Source: Eubacteriales bacterium
GTDB lineage: Bacteria > Bacillota > Clostridia > Lachnospirales > Lachnospiraceae
NCBI GenBank assembly: GCA_030527665.1
Contig: JAUNAK010000002.1
Location: 1 to 64,000, forward strand
Length of the DNA stretch: 64,000 nucleotides
Reading direction: 5' to 3'
Part shown: positions 7,215 to 16,759 of the stretch, piece after piece
How the letters are laid out: every line of letters begins with the position of its first letter
Numbering within the stretch: position 1 is the stretch's first letter
The notes under the pieces: model-generated
Told to the model about the DNA's origin: nothing
The model's database searches: none
Seen by the model: only the letters and a program-made list of their open reading frames with translations
Made by a program: the position numbers and the translations under genes

Positions 7215-9572
7215 TTATTTCATTCCATACCACCCGATTCCTTCGGCCTTCCATCCGATTCTTACGAGATAATTGTTCTCTGCTTTGCTGGTGGTGTAGT
7301 TGTGTGTTCCGGTTACGGCATTTGGATTGTACTGCCGGTAAAGCGGTACACGCTTTTTCGGATCCGAGTACCAGCCGATGCCCTCGTATTTCCATCCCAG
7401 AGAAACCAGATTGTTTTTTTCACCTGCGGAGCGGGTGTAGTGATGGTCACCGGCATGCGGATTGTAAAGGCGGTAGACCGGAATGGTGGATTTGCTTGGT
7501 GCAGTCCATCCGATGCCTTCATATTTCCATCCGACGGAAGTCAGATGATTTCGTTCAGCAGCTGCTGCCGTGTAGAAATGCTCTCCGCTGTTCGGGTTGT
7601 ACAGGCGGTACATTTTTCTGGGGGTTATCGGTTCCTCTTTTACGGTTATCGTACATTCGTCATATATGGATGAATTGTTGAAAACGGATGCACGGATAAC
7701 GGCTTTTCCCTTTTTGTGAGTAGTAACGGTACCGTTCTTGTTTACACTGGCTACACTCGGGTTGCTGCTTTTCCAGACAACGGTTGTTCCGGTATCTGTG
7801 GCAGGAGAGGTAGAGGCTGTCAGCTTCTGGGTTTGACCATCATATAAAGTCAGTGCATGCTTATTCAGGTTCAGAGACCGAAGTGAGATGGGGGTTCCGA
7901 AACCTTTGATACGGAGATTTCCCAGGGAGTAGCCTTGTGAAAAATCCGGGATAAATACCATGTCCCTGTATGTGTAATCATCAGAATCCAGGTAATAACT
8001 TTCTCCCTGATTGACGCGGGCATTGCTGTAGTAAGTACTGTTGTGATAATAACCGTAATAGGTACAGTCTGTGATCAAAGCAGTATTTGTATTGCCGGCA
8101 GTGGATGTCAGTGTTACTTCGATAGCAAATCGGTCACCTCGTTTTAATGTGACCGGTTTATTCAATGCAATGGTGTACATGCCGGAAAATGCTGCACGGA
8201 GACTTCCTGATGCAGTCTCTGTCATGTCCAGGATGTTATTGATATCATTTCCAAAGTTTTTATAGACCTGTACATCCAGCTGGGTATTGGGGCTGTCTAC
8301 ACCGACAGCTACTTCTTTTAAAAGTTCCAGATCGGATTTGCAGGTATATACATTGACACCGCTTTCGCATTCGATGGAATCATCAATAATGGAACCGTCA
8401 TATTGATAATTGTTCCGGTTTTTCTGTGCAATGCGGTAAGAGGCGCCGACAGCGGTATCAGCCAGTGTATTATCCGCATAGGAAAGCCAGAAATAGGTGT
8501 CTGCTCCAAAGTCATTGATACCGTCACTGTTCCAGCTGTTGCGGATCAGCCATGCACCATTGGTGGAAGGATAGCCATAAGAGCCGGAAAAATTCATACG
8601 GCTGAAATTGTCATTCCATCCGACGATGGCAATCGTATGATTGGTAGATTGCTTAAATGGACAGTAATAGGAATTATAGCTGGAAGAATAGTAGCTGCTG
8701 TTTCTGGCTGCACCGTCACCATAGAAGGAGGCAGCAACCGCGCCATGATTCATGATCCAGTTTTTTACCTGCAGCGGATTGGTTTTGATGTTCATATAAC
8801 GGGCTTCGGTTATATGCAGATCATCATCCCGAACCGTATGATCGGAAAGCGTCAGATAAGGATTGCTGTCATTGTAAGGAACCTTGCTTTCTGCAACCAC
8901 ACCGGCCCATTGAAACAGGGTATTCATGGCATAACGGGGTACACCTCCGGTGGAAAGAAAGTCTCCCTCGGTATAACTGTTCCAGTCACCGTACAGCCCG
9001 CCCAGCGGATCGACCGGTGAGGTGGAATAGGTGCTGTAGGCAAGTGCCATTTCACTGTAATCCACATTGGTTCCGGCATAGCCTTTTTTGATGGCATCAT
9101 ACTCTGCTGTTGCAATTGTTCCAAAGGCCCAGCAGGTATCTCCGTTTCCCTGATTGCGGACACGCGGAGAAGTGCTGAGGATCGTCCGTGGATTTGCCGG
9201 ATAGATCGCCGGTGCACCTAAAAGAGAATCCTCCGGATCATCATCGGCTGTTATAACCGCTTCGGGAGCCGGTTTTTCCGGTCCGGATTTGTAGCCGAAG
9301 TTGGAAGCGCCGTCTGAAACAGGACGTTCGGAGCCTGCTTCTTCATCCTGTAAAGGAATATCTTCGGATTCCGTATCGTCAACGATACGTTCCATGGAGT
9401 CTTCCGACTGCGTTTCGTCAGTGAGTGACTCGGAAGAGGAAACAGTATCTTCCGTTTCGGAAGCTGCTTCTATGGTTACTTCAGCAGCATCTTCGGCATA
9501 GACTGCTGCCGGTATTATCGTCAGAGACAGAGCAGCTGCAGTGAGAAAGGCTGTCAGGCGCTTATGATTCAT
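7215..9572 (-). CDS. Secreted papain-family (C1A) cysteine protease with Ig-like and C-terminal repeat domains
   Basis: A 785-residue exported protease. A signal peptide (1-26, ending AVYA) is followed by an acidic Ser/Glu-rich linker to about 110. The C1A catalytic domain shows oxyanion Q141, nucleophile C147 in DTCWAFG, H312 in NHTIAIVGW and N345 in IRNSW. A beta-rich region follows, then a Big_2-like Ig domain (about 565-650) with VVWKSSNPSVASV. Three tandem repeats end the protein (about 655-785), each with YRLYNP...HFYT...GWKYEGIGW, as in DUF5648-like wall repeats. AAAGGA precedes the ATG. It probably stays at the cell surface and cleaves host or dietary peptides; the substrate is unknown. 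Confidence 0.88.
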   Translation of the reverse strand: MNHKRLTAFLTAAALSLTIIPAAVYAEDAAEVTIEAASETEDTVSSSESLTDETQSEDSMERIVDDTESEDIPLQDEEAGSERPVSDGASNFGYKSGPEKPAPEAVITADDDPEDSLLGAPAIYPANPRTILSTSPRVRNQGNGDTCWAFGTIATAEYDAIKKGYAGTNVDYSEMALAYSTYSTSPVDPLGGLYGDWNSYTEGDFLSTGGVPRYAMNTLFQWAGVVAESKVPYNDSNPYLTLSDHTVRDDDLHITEARYMNIKTNPLQVKNWIMNHGAVAASFYGDGAARNSSYYSSSYNSYYCPFKQSTNHTIAIVGWNDNFSRMNFSGSYGYPSTNGAWLIRNSWNSDGINDFGADTYFWLSYADNTLADTAVGASYRIAQKNRNNYQYDGSIIDDSIECESGVNVYTCKSDLELLKEVAVGVDSPNTQLDVQVYKNFGNDINNILDMTETASGSLRAAFSGMYTIALNKPVTLKRGDRFAIEVTLTSTAGNTNTALITDCTYYGYYHNSTYYSNARVNQGESYYLDSDDYTYRDMVFIPDFSQGYSLGNLRIKGFGTPISLRSLNLNKHALTLYDGQTQKLTASTSPATDTGTTVVWKSSNPSVASVNKNGTVTTHKKGKAVIRASVFNNSSIYDECTITVKEEPITPRKMYRLYNPNSGEHFYTAAAAERNHLTSVGWKYEGIGWTAPSKSTIPVYRLYNPHAGDHHYTRSAGEKNNLVSLGWKYEGIGWYSDPKKRVPLYRQYNPNAVTGTHNYTTSKAENNYLVRIGWKAEGIGWYGMK

Positions 9573-9809
9573 AATAGTAATATCCTTTCCTTTCAGATAA
9601 ATGGAAATCCCTGCATATTTCGTATATGTTTCCGGAATAATGCAAAGCCATCCTTACTATAACATGATAGAATATAATATAAAAGTACTGTCATGCAGAC
9701 AAGGCAGACAAGGCAGATATGTTGGATTGGGCTGAGTCCTACTGCGGCAGATCTGGATTCTGTCTGCAAAAGGTTTGGGATAATTGTAATCTGGAGAATA
9801 AGAGAAGGA

Positions 9810-10598
9810 ATGGATGTTAAGATAACAGAGAAGGCGGCAAACAATATATACTTTTCAGGGCTTCTGGAGACTGTGGATATGCAGCAGCTGCTGAAAAAAA
9901 CAGGAGCAGGTCTGGAGACGATCCAGTTCGGCGTATCGGATAACCTGGATAACTATAAGGAAACGATGCAGAAGGAAAAAGAACTGCTGAAGCGATACGG
10001 AGATCCGGCAGTAACCGTACATGGACCTTTTCTGGATCTGAATCCCATGTGTTATGATCGGATGGTCCGGGATATTACGATGCTTCGATTCAATCAGGCG
10101 TATGAGGCTGCACAGGAACTGGAAGCCGACCGAATCGTTTTTCACAGCTGCATGGTCCCGACTGTGTATTATCTGTACGGCTGGGCAGAGCGAATGGCGG
10201 AGTTTTTCAATCGGTTTATGGAAGGAAAAAAAGGAATCCCTGTCTGTATGGAGAATGTTCTGGACAGGGAATGCATCCCTTTTCTGGAGGTGGCTGAGCA
10301 GGTGGAGAGTCCGGATTTTGGAATCTGCCTGGATCTGGGACACGCCTGGTGTTATTCCAATCATACGATCGAGGAATGGGTGGATCTGCTGAAGGGGAAG
10401 ATCCGTCATGTTCATCTGCATGATAACGACCGTACGGCAGATCAGCACCGGGCACTTGGAAACGGAACCGTACCCTGGGAAGAGGCGGTTCGGATCCTGC
10501 AGGGGCAGAGACAGGAAATTACCTGGACGATTGAGAATAATACATTGGAAGATGCGGAGCTTAGCTGGAATAGGCTGTGCCGTCAGATGGAAAAATAA
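9810..10598 (+). CDS. Xylose isomerase-like TIM-barrel protein
   Basis: A 262-residue cytoplasmic protein of the sugar isomerase/AP-endonuclease-2 superfamily. Typical landmarks are TVHGPFLDLNP, IVFHSC, ICLDLGHAWCY and HVHLHDNDRTADQHRALGNGTV, which carry the His, Asp and Glu residues (for example in VCMEN and WTIEN) that bind metal in this fold. The ATG at 9810 fits best to domain start, although AGAAGGA lies directly against it and GGAG is 13 bases away, so the start is not certain (the frame is open to 9693). Epimerase, isomerase or endonuclease activity cannot be distinguished. It is a single-gene unit with a terminator right after the stop. Confidence 0.75.
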   Translation: MDVKITEKAANNIYFSGLLETVDMQQLLKKTGAGLETIQFGVSDNLDNYKETMQKEKELLKRYGDPAVTVHGPFLDLNPMCYDRMVRDITMLRFNQAYEAAQELEADRIVFHSCMVPTVYYLYGWAERMAEFFNRFMEGKKGIPVCMENVLDRECIPFLEVAEQVESPDFGICLDLGHAWCYSNHTIEEWVDLLKGKIRHVHLHDNDRTADQHRALGNGTVPWEEAVRILQGQRQEITWTIENNTLEDAELSWNRLCRQMEK

Positions 10599-10652
10599 AA
10601 AGACGGAAATTGTGTGTGTTATACTACAAAATACACACAATTTCCGTCTTTT
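10598..10652 (+). terminator. Intrinsic terminator after the TIM-barrel gene
   Basis: Arms 10598-10617 and 10633-10652 are a perfect 20-bp inverted repeat ending in TCTTTT; it starts at the last base of the stop codon. Confidence 0.85.
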
Positions 10653-10944
10653 CATTGAACATTGTTTGCAATGTGATAAAATAAAAAACAAGTGGGAATA
10701 GTTTTTTAATGGAAATATGCAGAAAGAAAGAGATGGGATGCGGGTCCCTCTTTTTTTTCGTTTGGAGTATAGCGGACTCTTTGTGAATAGCTTCTGCATG
10801 GCGGAATTTCAAAAAGAAAAGCATTTTCCATCCGAGAACTTAGCGGAAAAAGGGATCGGGAAAGCTTAAGGAGACGTATCCTGGAAGAGGAGTTGTTTTT
10901 CCTTAAAAGGATGAGGATCCGATCATGATGAAAGGGGAAAGACT
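10653..10944 (+). other. Untranslated leader of the large surface-protein gene
   Basis: AT-rich stretch without a supported gene. A weak hairpin with GGGA/TCCC at 10735-10748 followed by eight T (10751-10758) could be an attenuator. GGGGA just before 10945 is the ribosome binding site. I recognise no riboswitch class here. Confidence 0.4.
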
Positions 10945-13900
10945 ATGAAAAGTCGAATGACGAAACGTGTCTTGTCATTTCTGATTGCTCTCCTGATGGT
11001 GATCTCTGTGACGACAGCCGGTTATGTTCCGGCACAGGCAGATGAAATGACAGACAGCGGCATCACATTCACGGTTATCGGCGATACCGGCAACCATGGT
11101 GCAGATGCCAAAAATCACACAGGCTATGTGTATTGGCTGAAGGATTATCCGATCGCACTGGATCTGAATTCCCTCGAAGATACCTATATTGCCAAAAACG
11201 CAGGGGATCAGATCCGGGCAGGATTGGCATCTGCGGGAATCATTGCAGATGAGCTGGACAGTGGTTCACTGTATCCGACAAAACTGACCAGAGGAGAGGT
11301 AACACTGGAGAATTCCTATCCGAATGGTTACTGGTCAGTTATCGTTGCCAGACCGGACGGAACCTTTGATTCCATGAGCTGGGGAGATACAGCAGGGGCA
11401 GCACAGCTGACAGCAGGAGCCCGCCTGATCATGTACTGGTGCGACAGTACCACGGACTGCCGTGTAACAACAGATGAGAACTGGAACTCTTCGCTTCTGT
11501 ATGATACCGATGCGGTGACAGCAGTAAGTCTTTATACGGATGAAAATCCGGACGAAGCATGCGCAGAACTGCAGATGGAAGCAGGCAATACGAAGCTTGT
11601 CAGAACAAGAATGACAGTACCGGCTGCATCTGCAGTCAGCCGTACGCTTACCTGGACATCCTCCGATCCGCAGATCGCCGAGGTGACAGAGGCAGAGGAT
11701 GGTGTGCAGATCACAGCAAAAGCTGCCGGAGCTGCCATGGTTACAGCATCTCTTGTCAATACACTGGGGGAGACGATCGAAGCCTCCTGTACGGTAACCG
11801 TTACCGCTGACGGAACCGAGATCACAGGTATTGCCTTTGAAGAAGGAAATGCTCTTACGCTTGAACCGGGTGATTCAGGAGAATTAACACCGGTATTCAC
11901 ACCTGCTTTGGAAGAAGGAGAATCTGCTCCGACAATTACCTGGAATAGTTCCAATACAGCTGTCGTTACCGCAGCAAACGGTGAACTGGAGGCAGTTGGT
12001 GCCGGAACAGCAGAAGTAACAGCTTCCATTATCAATAACCGTGGTGTGACCGTGATCGGAACCTGCAGCGTAACCGTCTCGGCAGTTGCATTAGCAGGAA
12101 TCACAGCAGAGCCGCAGGAGCTTAGTCTTGAAAAAGATGAAACAGCTGAAGTTGCATTGATTCCGAATCCGGTAAATGCAACCGAAATTCCGGAGATCCG
12201 CTGGAGTACATCTTCCGAGAAGGTTGCCACGGTCGTTGGAAACGGTATGCAGGCACAGGTAAAGGCAATCGGCGGCGGTACGGCTGTTATTACAGCCGAA
12301 GCCGGAAAACTGAAGGCGGCTGTCAATGTTACTGTAGCCGGCGCAACGGTGGAGACTGTTGATCCGCTGAAGGGGATCTTTGTTTCCAAAGATGCAGCAG
12401 GAACGGTTCCGTATGCGATCGTTTCCGAGCCGACGGAGGAAGACAGCACCTATGTAGTCGCTGTTCCGGAAAATGAGCAGGACATCTATTTTGCCGTAAC
12501 ACTGGAAGATGGTATCGATGCATCTGCAGAGCTTGTATACAACAATTATGCAAGCAAGGAAATTACCGCACAGCTTGCTTCCGGAAAACCTGCAAAGCTG
12601 ACATCAACCAACAGACTGTTTAACAAAAATCGAACCGTTAAGGATATGCTTCTTCGTATTACCAGCGGAGAGAACGTAAAAGAGTATACGATCCACTGTA
12701 TTCGTGAGACCTATCTGGGTGCGCTGTCCGGAACAGACAGCACCGGTGCGGTACTCAATATGGAGCCGCAGACCTTCAAGGATTCCGTTCATGCGTATAC
12801 CGCTGCAGTTCCGGAGTCCGTAACTTCGGTCAGCTTAACGGCAGAACATTATACAAAAGCAGAGCAGAATGTATTGCTTCTTAACGGAGAAGAAATAGAA
12901 GGAACGACCGTTGAAGTTGCTCTTGACGGTGACGAGACGCAGATCGAGCTTGCCTCTAAATGCGGAGAAAGCATTGCTTCCACATATACGGTAACTGTTT
13001 ACCGTCAGGGTGAGGTTCGTGCGTCCTTTACGACCACACCGGAAAATGCGGTTACATCCGTATACAATTCATACGGACAGAGAGTAACGCTTACCGACGG
13101 CTCTTTCTCCGGACTTCCGGGAGAGTATACCTATACCGTAACGGCAGCCGGATACAAGGCAAAGCAGGGAAGCTTCAGCCTTTACGGAAAACAGAATATT
13201 ACCGTTGCGTTGGATCCTGTGGAGGAAGTTTCCTATACACAGTATGAAGCAACCTGGCCTGGACTTCGCAACAATGCGAACAATTCAGCTGTTGTTGACG
13301 CACCGACACCGAATGAGCCGGATTCCGCTGTTCTGAAGTGGGGCAAAAAGTTCGGCTCCGGATACAGCTCCGGTGCAACCAGTGTTCCGATCCTTGTAGG
13401 CGATTATCTGTATGTATATGCAGGTACCTCCCTGTACAAGCTGGATAAGACTACCGGTGATGTTCTGATGTCCGGTCCGATGGCGGCAGCTTCTTCCTTT
13501 GCCATCAATGCACCGACCTATGCAGACGGAAAGATCTTCGTAGGTCTGTCCGGCGGAAAAATCCAGGCATTTAATGCAGAAACACTGGAATCCCTGTGGC
13601 TGTATACCGATGCAATGGGCGGACAGCCGAACTGTTCCATTCGTTATGACAACGGATATGTATACACCGGTTTCTGGAACAGTGAAGTTAAGGATGCACA
13701 TTTTGTATGCCTGACTGCTGACGATGAGGATACAACACAGAAGACAGAAGCCAAAACCGCCAGCTGGACCTATACCTCCAAGGGTGGATTCTACTGGGCA
13801 GGTGCATTCTCCAAGGGGGATTACATCGTTGTATGTACCGATGACGGCTACAGCGGATATAACCATGACACGGCATCTCTGCTGGTGTTCAATAAAGTTA

Positions 13901-16509
13901 CCGGTGAGCTTGCAGACAGTAGGACCGGCTATACCGGTGATCTTCGTTCGGACGTAGCCTATGATCCGGAAATGGACAGAGTATTCTTCACCTCCAAAGG
14001 TGCTTATATGTACAGTGAGAAGATCGACTGGACAACAGGACAGATCCTGACTGAAGAGTCCAAGGCGATCGCACTGGGCGGTATGAGTACCTCCACTCCG
14101 GTCATCTATAAGAACCGTGCGTATGTAGGTGTTGCAGGTACTTCTCAGTTTGGTGCAAGCAGCGGACACAATATCGCTGTTCTGGATCTGACGAACTGGA
14201 CCATTGCCTACCATGCATATACCGGCGGATATCCGCAGACCAGCGGTGTTCTGACGACTGCTTATGAGGAAGAAGACGGATCGGTATATGTTTACTTCTT
14301 CGATAATATGACGCCGGGATGGCTGCGGTATGTGAAGGATTCCGCAGGCGTAACATCCGTACAGGACGGATATGAGCAGAATGGTAAGATGTATGCACCG
14401 ATCGTATTTACACCGCAGGGCAGCATGGCGCAGTATTGTATCTGCAGCCCGGTCGTAGATACAGACGGAACGATCTACTTCAAGAATGATTCCGCTTATC
14501 TGATGGCAATCACTATGAGTCAGGCTGCGCTTACCGGAGCAGCGGTTTCCGGCGGCAATGCCGTTCTTTCGCAGGAATTCAGCGGAAGTCTGCTGAATTA
14601 CGAAGTGGCCGTAGATGCCGATGCAGCAAGTGTGCGTCTGGATCTCACCGCTGCTGATGATTGTACGGTTACGATCAACGGCGTGCAGGGAAGAAGCAGA
14701 AATATTACTCTGGAAGGTGAAGAGACGCTGGTAACCGCTGTAGTTGCCAATACAGACGGCAAAACAGGAACCTACACTTTCAAGATTCGTAAACGAAGCG
14801 GAAATGCTGAACTGAAGGATCTGAAGCTGTATACCAGCCAGTCCTCAGCGACTGATCTGTATACCGTACCGGTTACAAAAGAAACTACAGACGGCACAAC
14901 CGAATATCGTGCCGAGACAGGAAACAAGACCGTTTACCTGCTTCCGGAATTTGCAGATGCCAAGGCAGCCGCAGAGATCAAAGCAGTGAGCGGTGTGAAC
15001 GGAGAAATCACAGAGAAATCCGGAAGATATAAAATCACACTGACAGGAACAGAAACTGCTGAGCTTGTTGTCTGTGTAAAGGCGGAAGACGGAAACGAAA
15101 AGAATTATAAGCTTACACTGAACTACAGCGAGGCAAAACCGGAACTTACAGTCAGTGAGAATGCGGTATCCGGAAGACTCGAGAAAGAAGCTGTTATTTC
15201 TGCTCATACAGAAGGCGCAGCTTATGTTTACTTTTATATTCAGAAACAGGGGGTGACCAGTGCACCGAATGCCAACTCCATCATCAATGCCGGCAATAAG
15301 CTTCCGGCTGCAGACGGAGAGAATGCTCTGAAGATCACCGGTCTGACCAAGGCAGAAACAACGGTTTATCTGCTGGCAAGAAACCAGGCACTGAACCAGT
15401 CTGCAATCACAAGTGTACAGATTCCGGCAGGTCCGGACTATACGGCCGTCAATGAAGCACTTCTGACAGTACCGGAGGATCTGAGCGGATATACCGCTGC
15501 AAGTGCAAAGGCAGTTGAAGATGCAGTTGCTGCTGTTGACAGAACGCTGCCGGCAGACAGACAGGCGGAGATCGATGCGATGGCAGCAGCGATCCAGGCG
15601 GCTGTAGCAGGTCTGAAAGAAAGAATCGCAGTAGAAGAAATAAAGCTGGATGCCGATGAGATCGAACTTGTTACATTCGACAAGACATCGAATAACACCG
15701 AAGCAGCCACAAAACAGCTCAAAGCAGAAGTTCTTCCGGAAAATGCAGAAAATAAAAATGTGATCTGGAAGTCCTCAGATGAGACGGTTGCGGCGGTTGA
15801 CCAGAACGGACTTGTCACAGCACTCCGTTACGGAACAGCTGTGATCACCGCAGAAACAGAAGATGGCGGACACATTGCGGAATGCAAGGTACAGAACCGA
15901 TTCTATGACGGTGTCGAAGGAGTGAAGAACGGCAGCAACGTGATCACAAAGAACATTGCAGATTCTATCAACTGGATGGCGGAGGAAGGAATCACCACCG
16001 GATATGACAGAGTATCCTTCGGTTCCTTCAGAACAACATCCCGTGCTGACTTTGTAATTTTCCTGTGGAGATATGCAGGAAAACCGGAGGCAGTTCAGTC
16101 CAACCTGAAGACATTCAAGGATATTGAAGGTAAGTATGCGAAAACGTCTGCAACCTATCAGGCAATCGCATGGGGTGCATCCTCGGGAATTATCAACGGC
16201 TACAGTGACGGAACCTTCAAACCGACGGCTCCTGTAAACAGAGGACAGGTTGCCATCATGTTGTGGAAATACGCCGGTCAGCCGGCTGTAAACGGTACAG
16301 TGAAGAGCTTCCCGGATGTTAAAGTAAACAAGAACACCGGTGTAACTGCCAACATGGTAAAAGCTATTCAGTGGGCATCCGCAAACGGACTGGTGAACGG
16401 CTACAGCACTGGTGCAGACAAGGGTAAATTTGTGCCGACCGGTGACTGTCTGCGTTTCCAGATGTCGGTAATCATTTATCGTTATCACAAAAACATTGAT
16501 AAAAAGTAA
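10945..16509 (+). CDS. Giant exported surface protein with Ig-like, beta-propeller and SLH-type domains
   Basis: 1,854 residues with a signal peptide (about 1-33, ending AQADE). Visible parts in order are a DUF4430-reminiscent N-terminal region (35-175), several Big_2-like Ig domains with TWTSSDPQIAEV and ITWNSSNTAVV (about 180-460), cadherin-like beta-sandwich regions (480-690), and a PEGA-like segment (690-757). Next come a PQQ-like beta-propeller (about 765-1195) with repeats such as YKLDKTTGDVL and IQAFNAETLESLW, further beta-sandwiches, a FIVAR-like helical segment (about 1490-1555), another Ig domain, and three SLH-like modules (about 1660-1850) with GYSDGTFKPTAPVNRGQ. SLH domains normally bind cell-wall polymers, so this is a wall-attached protein. 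Its ligand is unknown. It is monocistronic, with terminators behind it. Confidence 0.85.
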   Translation: MKSRMTKRVLSFLIALLMVISVTTAGYVPAQADEMTDSGITFTVIGDTGNHGADAKNHTGYVYWLKDYPIALDLNSLEDTYIAKNAGDQIRAGLASAGIIADELDSGSLYPTKLTRGEVTLENSYPNGYWSVIVARPDGTFDSMSWGDTAGAAQLTAGARLIMYWCDSTTDCRVTTDENWNSSLLYDTDAVTAVSLYTDENPDEACAELQMEAGNTKLVRTRMTVPAASAVSRTLTWTSSDPQIAEVTEAEDGVQITAKAAGAAMVTASLVNTLGETIEASCTVTVTADGTEITGIAFEEGNALTLEPGDSGELTPVFTPALEEGESAPTITWNSSNTAVVTAANGELEAVGAGTAEVTASIINNRGVTVIGTCSVTVSAVALAGITAEPQELSLEKDETAEVALIPNPVNATEIPEIRWSTSSEKVATVVGNGMQAQVKAIGGGTAVITAEAGKLKAAVNVTVAGATVETVDPLKGIFVSKDAAGTVPYAIVSEPTEEDSTYVVAVPENEQDIYFAVTLEDGIDASAELVYNNYASKEITAQLASGKPAKLTSTNRLFNKNRTVKDMLLRITSGENVKEYTIHCIRETYLGALSGTDSTGAVLNMEPQTFKDSVHAYTAAVPESVTSVSLTAEHYTKAEQNVLLLNGEEIEGTTVEVALDGDETQIELASKCGESIASTYTVTVYRQGEVRASFTTTPENAVTSVYNSYGQRVTLTDGSFSGLPGEYTYTVTAAGYKAKQGSFSLYGKQNITVALDPVEEVSYTQYEATWPGLRNNANNSAVVDAPTPNEPDSAVLKWGKKFGSGYSSGATSVPILVGDYLYVYAGTSLYKLDKTTGDVLMSGPMAAASSFAINAPTYADGKIFVGLSGGKIQAFNAETLESLWLYTDAMGGQPNCSIRYDNGYVYTGFWNSEVKDAHFVCLTADDEDTTQKTEAKTASWTYTSKGGFYWAGAFSKGDYIVVCTDDGYSGYNHDTASLLVFNKVTGELADSRTGYTGDLRSDVAYDPEMDRVFFTSKGAYMYSEKIDWTTGQILTEESKAIALGGMSTSTPVIYKNRAYVGVAGTSQFGASSGHNIAVLDLTNWTIAYHAYTGGYPQTSGVLTTAYEEEDGSVYVYFFDNMTPGWLRYVKDSAGVTSVQDGYEQNGKMYAPIVFTPQGSMAQYCICSPVVDTDGTIYFKNDSAYLMAITMSQAALTGAAVSGGNAVLSQEFSGSLLNYEVAVDADAASVRLDLTAADDCTVTINGVQGRSRNITLEGEETLVTAVVANTDGKTGTYTFKIRKRSGNAELKDLKLYTSQSSATDLYTVPVTKETTDGTTEYRAETGNKTVYLLPEFADAKAAAEIKAVSGVNGEITEKSGRYKITLTGTETAELVVCVKAEDGNEKNYKLTLNYSEAKPELTVSENAVSGRLEKEAVISAHTEGAAYVYFYIQKQGVTSAPNANSIINAGNKLPAADGENALKITGLTKAETTVYLLARNQALNQSAITSVQIPAGPDYTAVNEALLTVPEDLSGYTAASAKAVEDAVAAVDRTLPADRQAEIDAMAAAIQAAVAGLKERIAVEEIKLDADEIELVTFDKTSNNTEAATKQLKAEVLPENAENKNVIWKSSDETVAAVDQNGLVTALRYGTAVITAETEDGGHIAECKVQNRFYDGVEGVKNGSNVITKNIADSINWMAEEGITTGYDRVSFGSFRTTSRADFVIFLWRYAGKPEAVQSNLKTFKDIEGKYAKTSATYQAIAWGASSGIINGYSDGTFKPTAPVNRGQVAIMLWKYAGQPAVNGTVKSFPDVKVNKNTGVTANMVKAIQWASANGLVNGYSTGADKGKFVPTGDCLRFQMSVIIYRYHKNIDKK

Positions 16510-16517
16510 GAAACAGA

Positions 16518-16560
16518 GAGGGAACATTTTCCGGGTGACCGGGGGATGTTCCCCCTTTTT
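16518..16560 (+). terminator. Intrinsic terminator of the surface-protein gene
   Basis: GGGAACAT (16520-16527) pairs with ATGTTCCC (16546-16553), followed by CC and five T. Confidence 0.8.
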
Positions 16561-16583
16561 GCACGGGCATTCGAGAAGCACCG

Positions 16584-16628
16584 CGGCAGCTATGAGAAAT
16601 CCGCAAATCGTATTTCTCATAGCTGCCG
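16584..16628. terminator. Second strong hairpin behind the surface-protein gene
   Basis: A 17-bp perfect inverted repeat, arms 16584-16600 and 16612-16628. No clear T-run follows on the plus strand, so it may be a backup terminator or an insulator. Confidence 0.55.
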
Positions 16629-16688
16629 TAAAATAATCAATAATTCTTTTGGCTTTTGTGTTTTTTAGGTAGAATTGTTAAGGATAGG

Positions 16689-16720
16689 TTGCATAATCAG
16701 AAAAAAATGTGTACTATAAT
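16689..16720 (+). promoter_or_regulatory. Candidate promoter of the ior operon
   Basis: TATAAT at 16715-16720 lies 40 bases before the iorA GTG. TTGCAT at 16689-16694 is a possible -35, but the 20-base spacer is long. The -10 is good, the -35 doubtful. Confidence 0.4.
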
Positions 16721-16759
16721 ACAAGATATTTTTTAGAAGACAGAAGGAGATATGTGCAA

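Noticed and set aside
10653..10944. c-di-GMP or other riboswitch before the giant surface-protein gene
   Set aside because: No class-specific core motif found.
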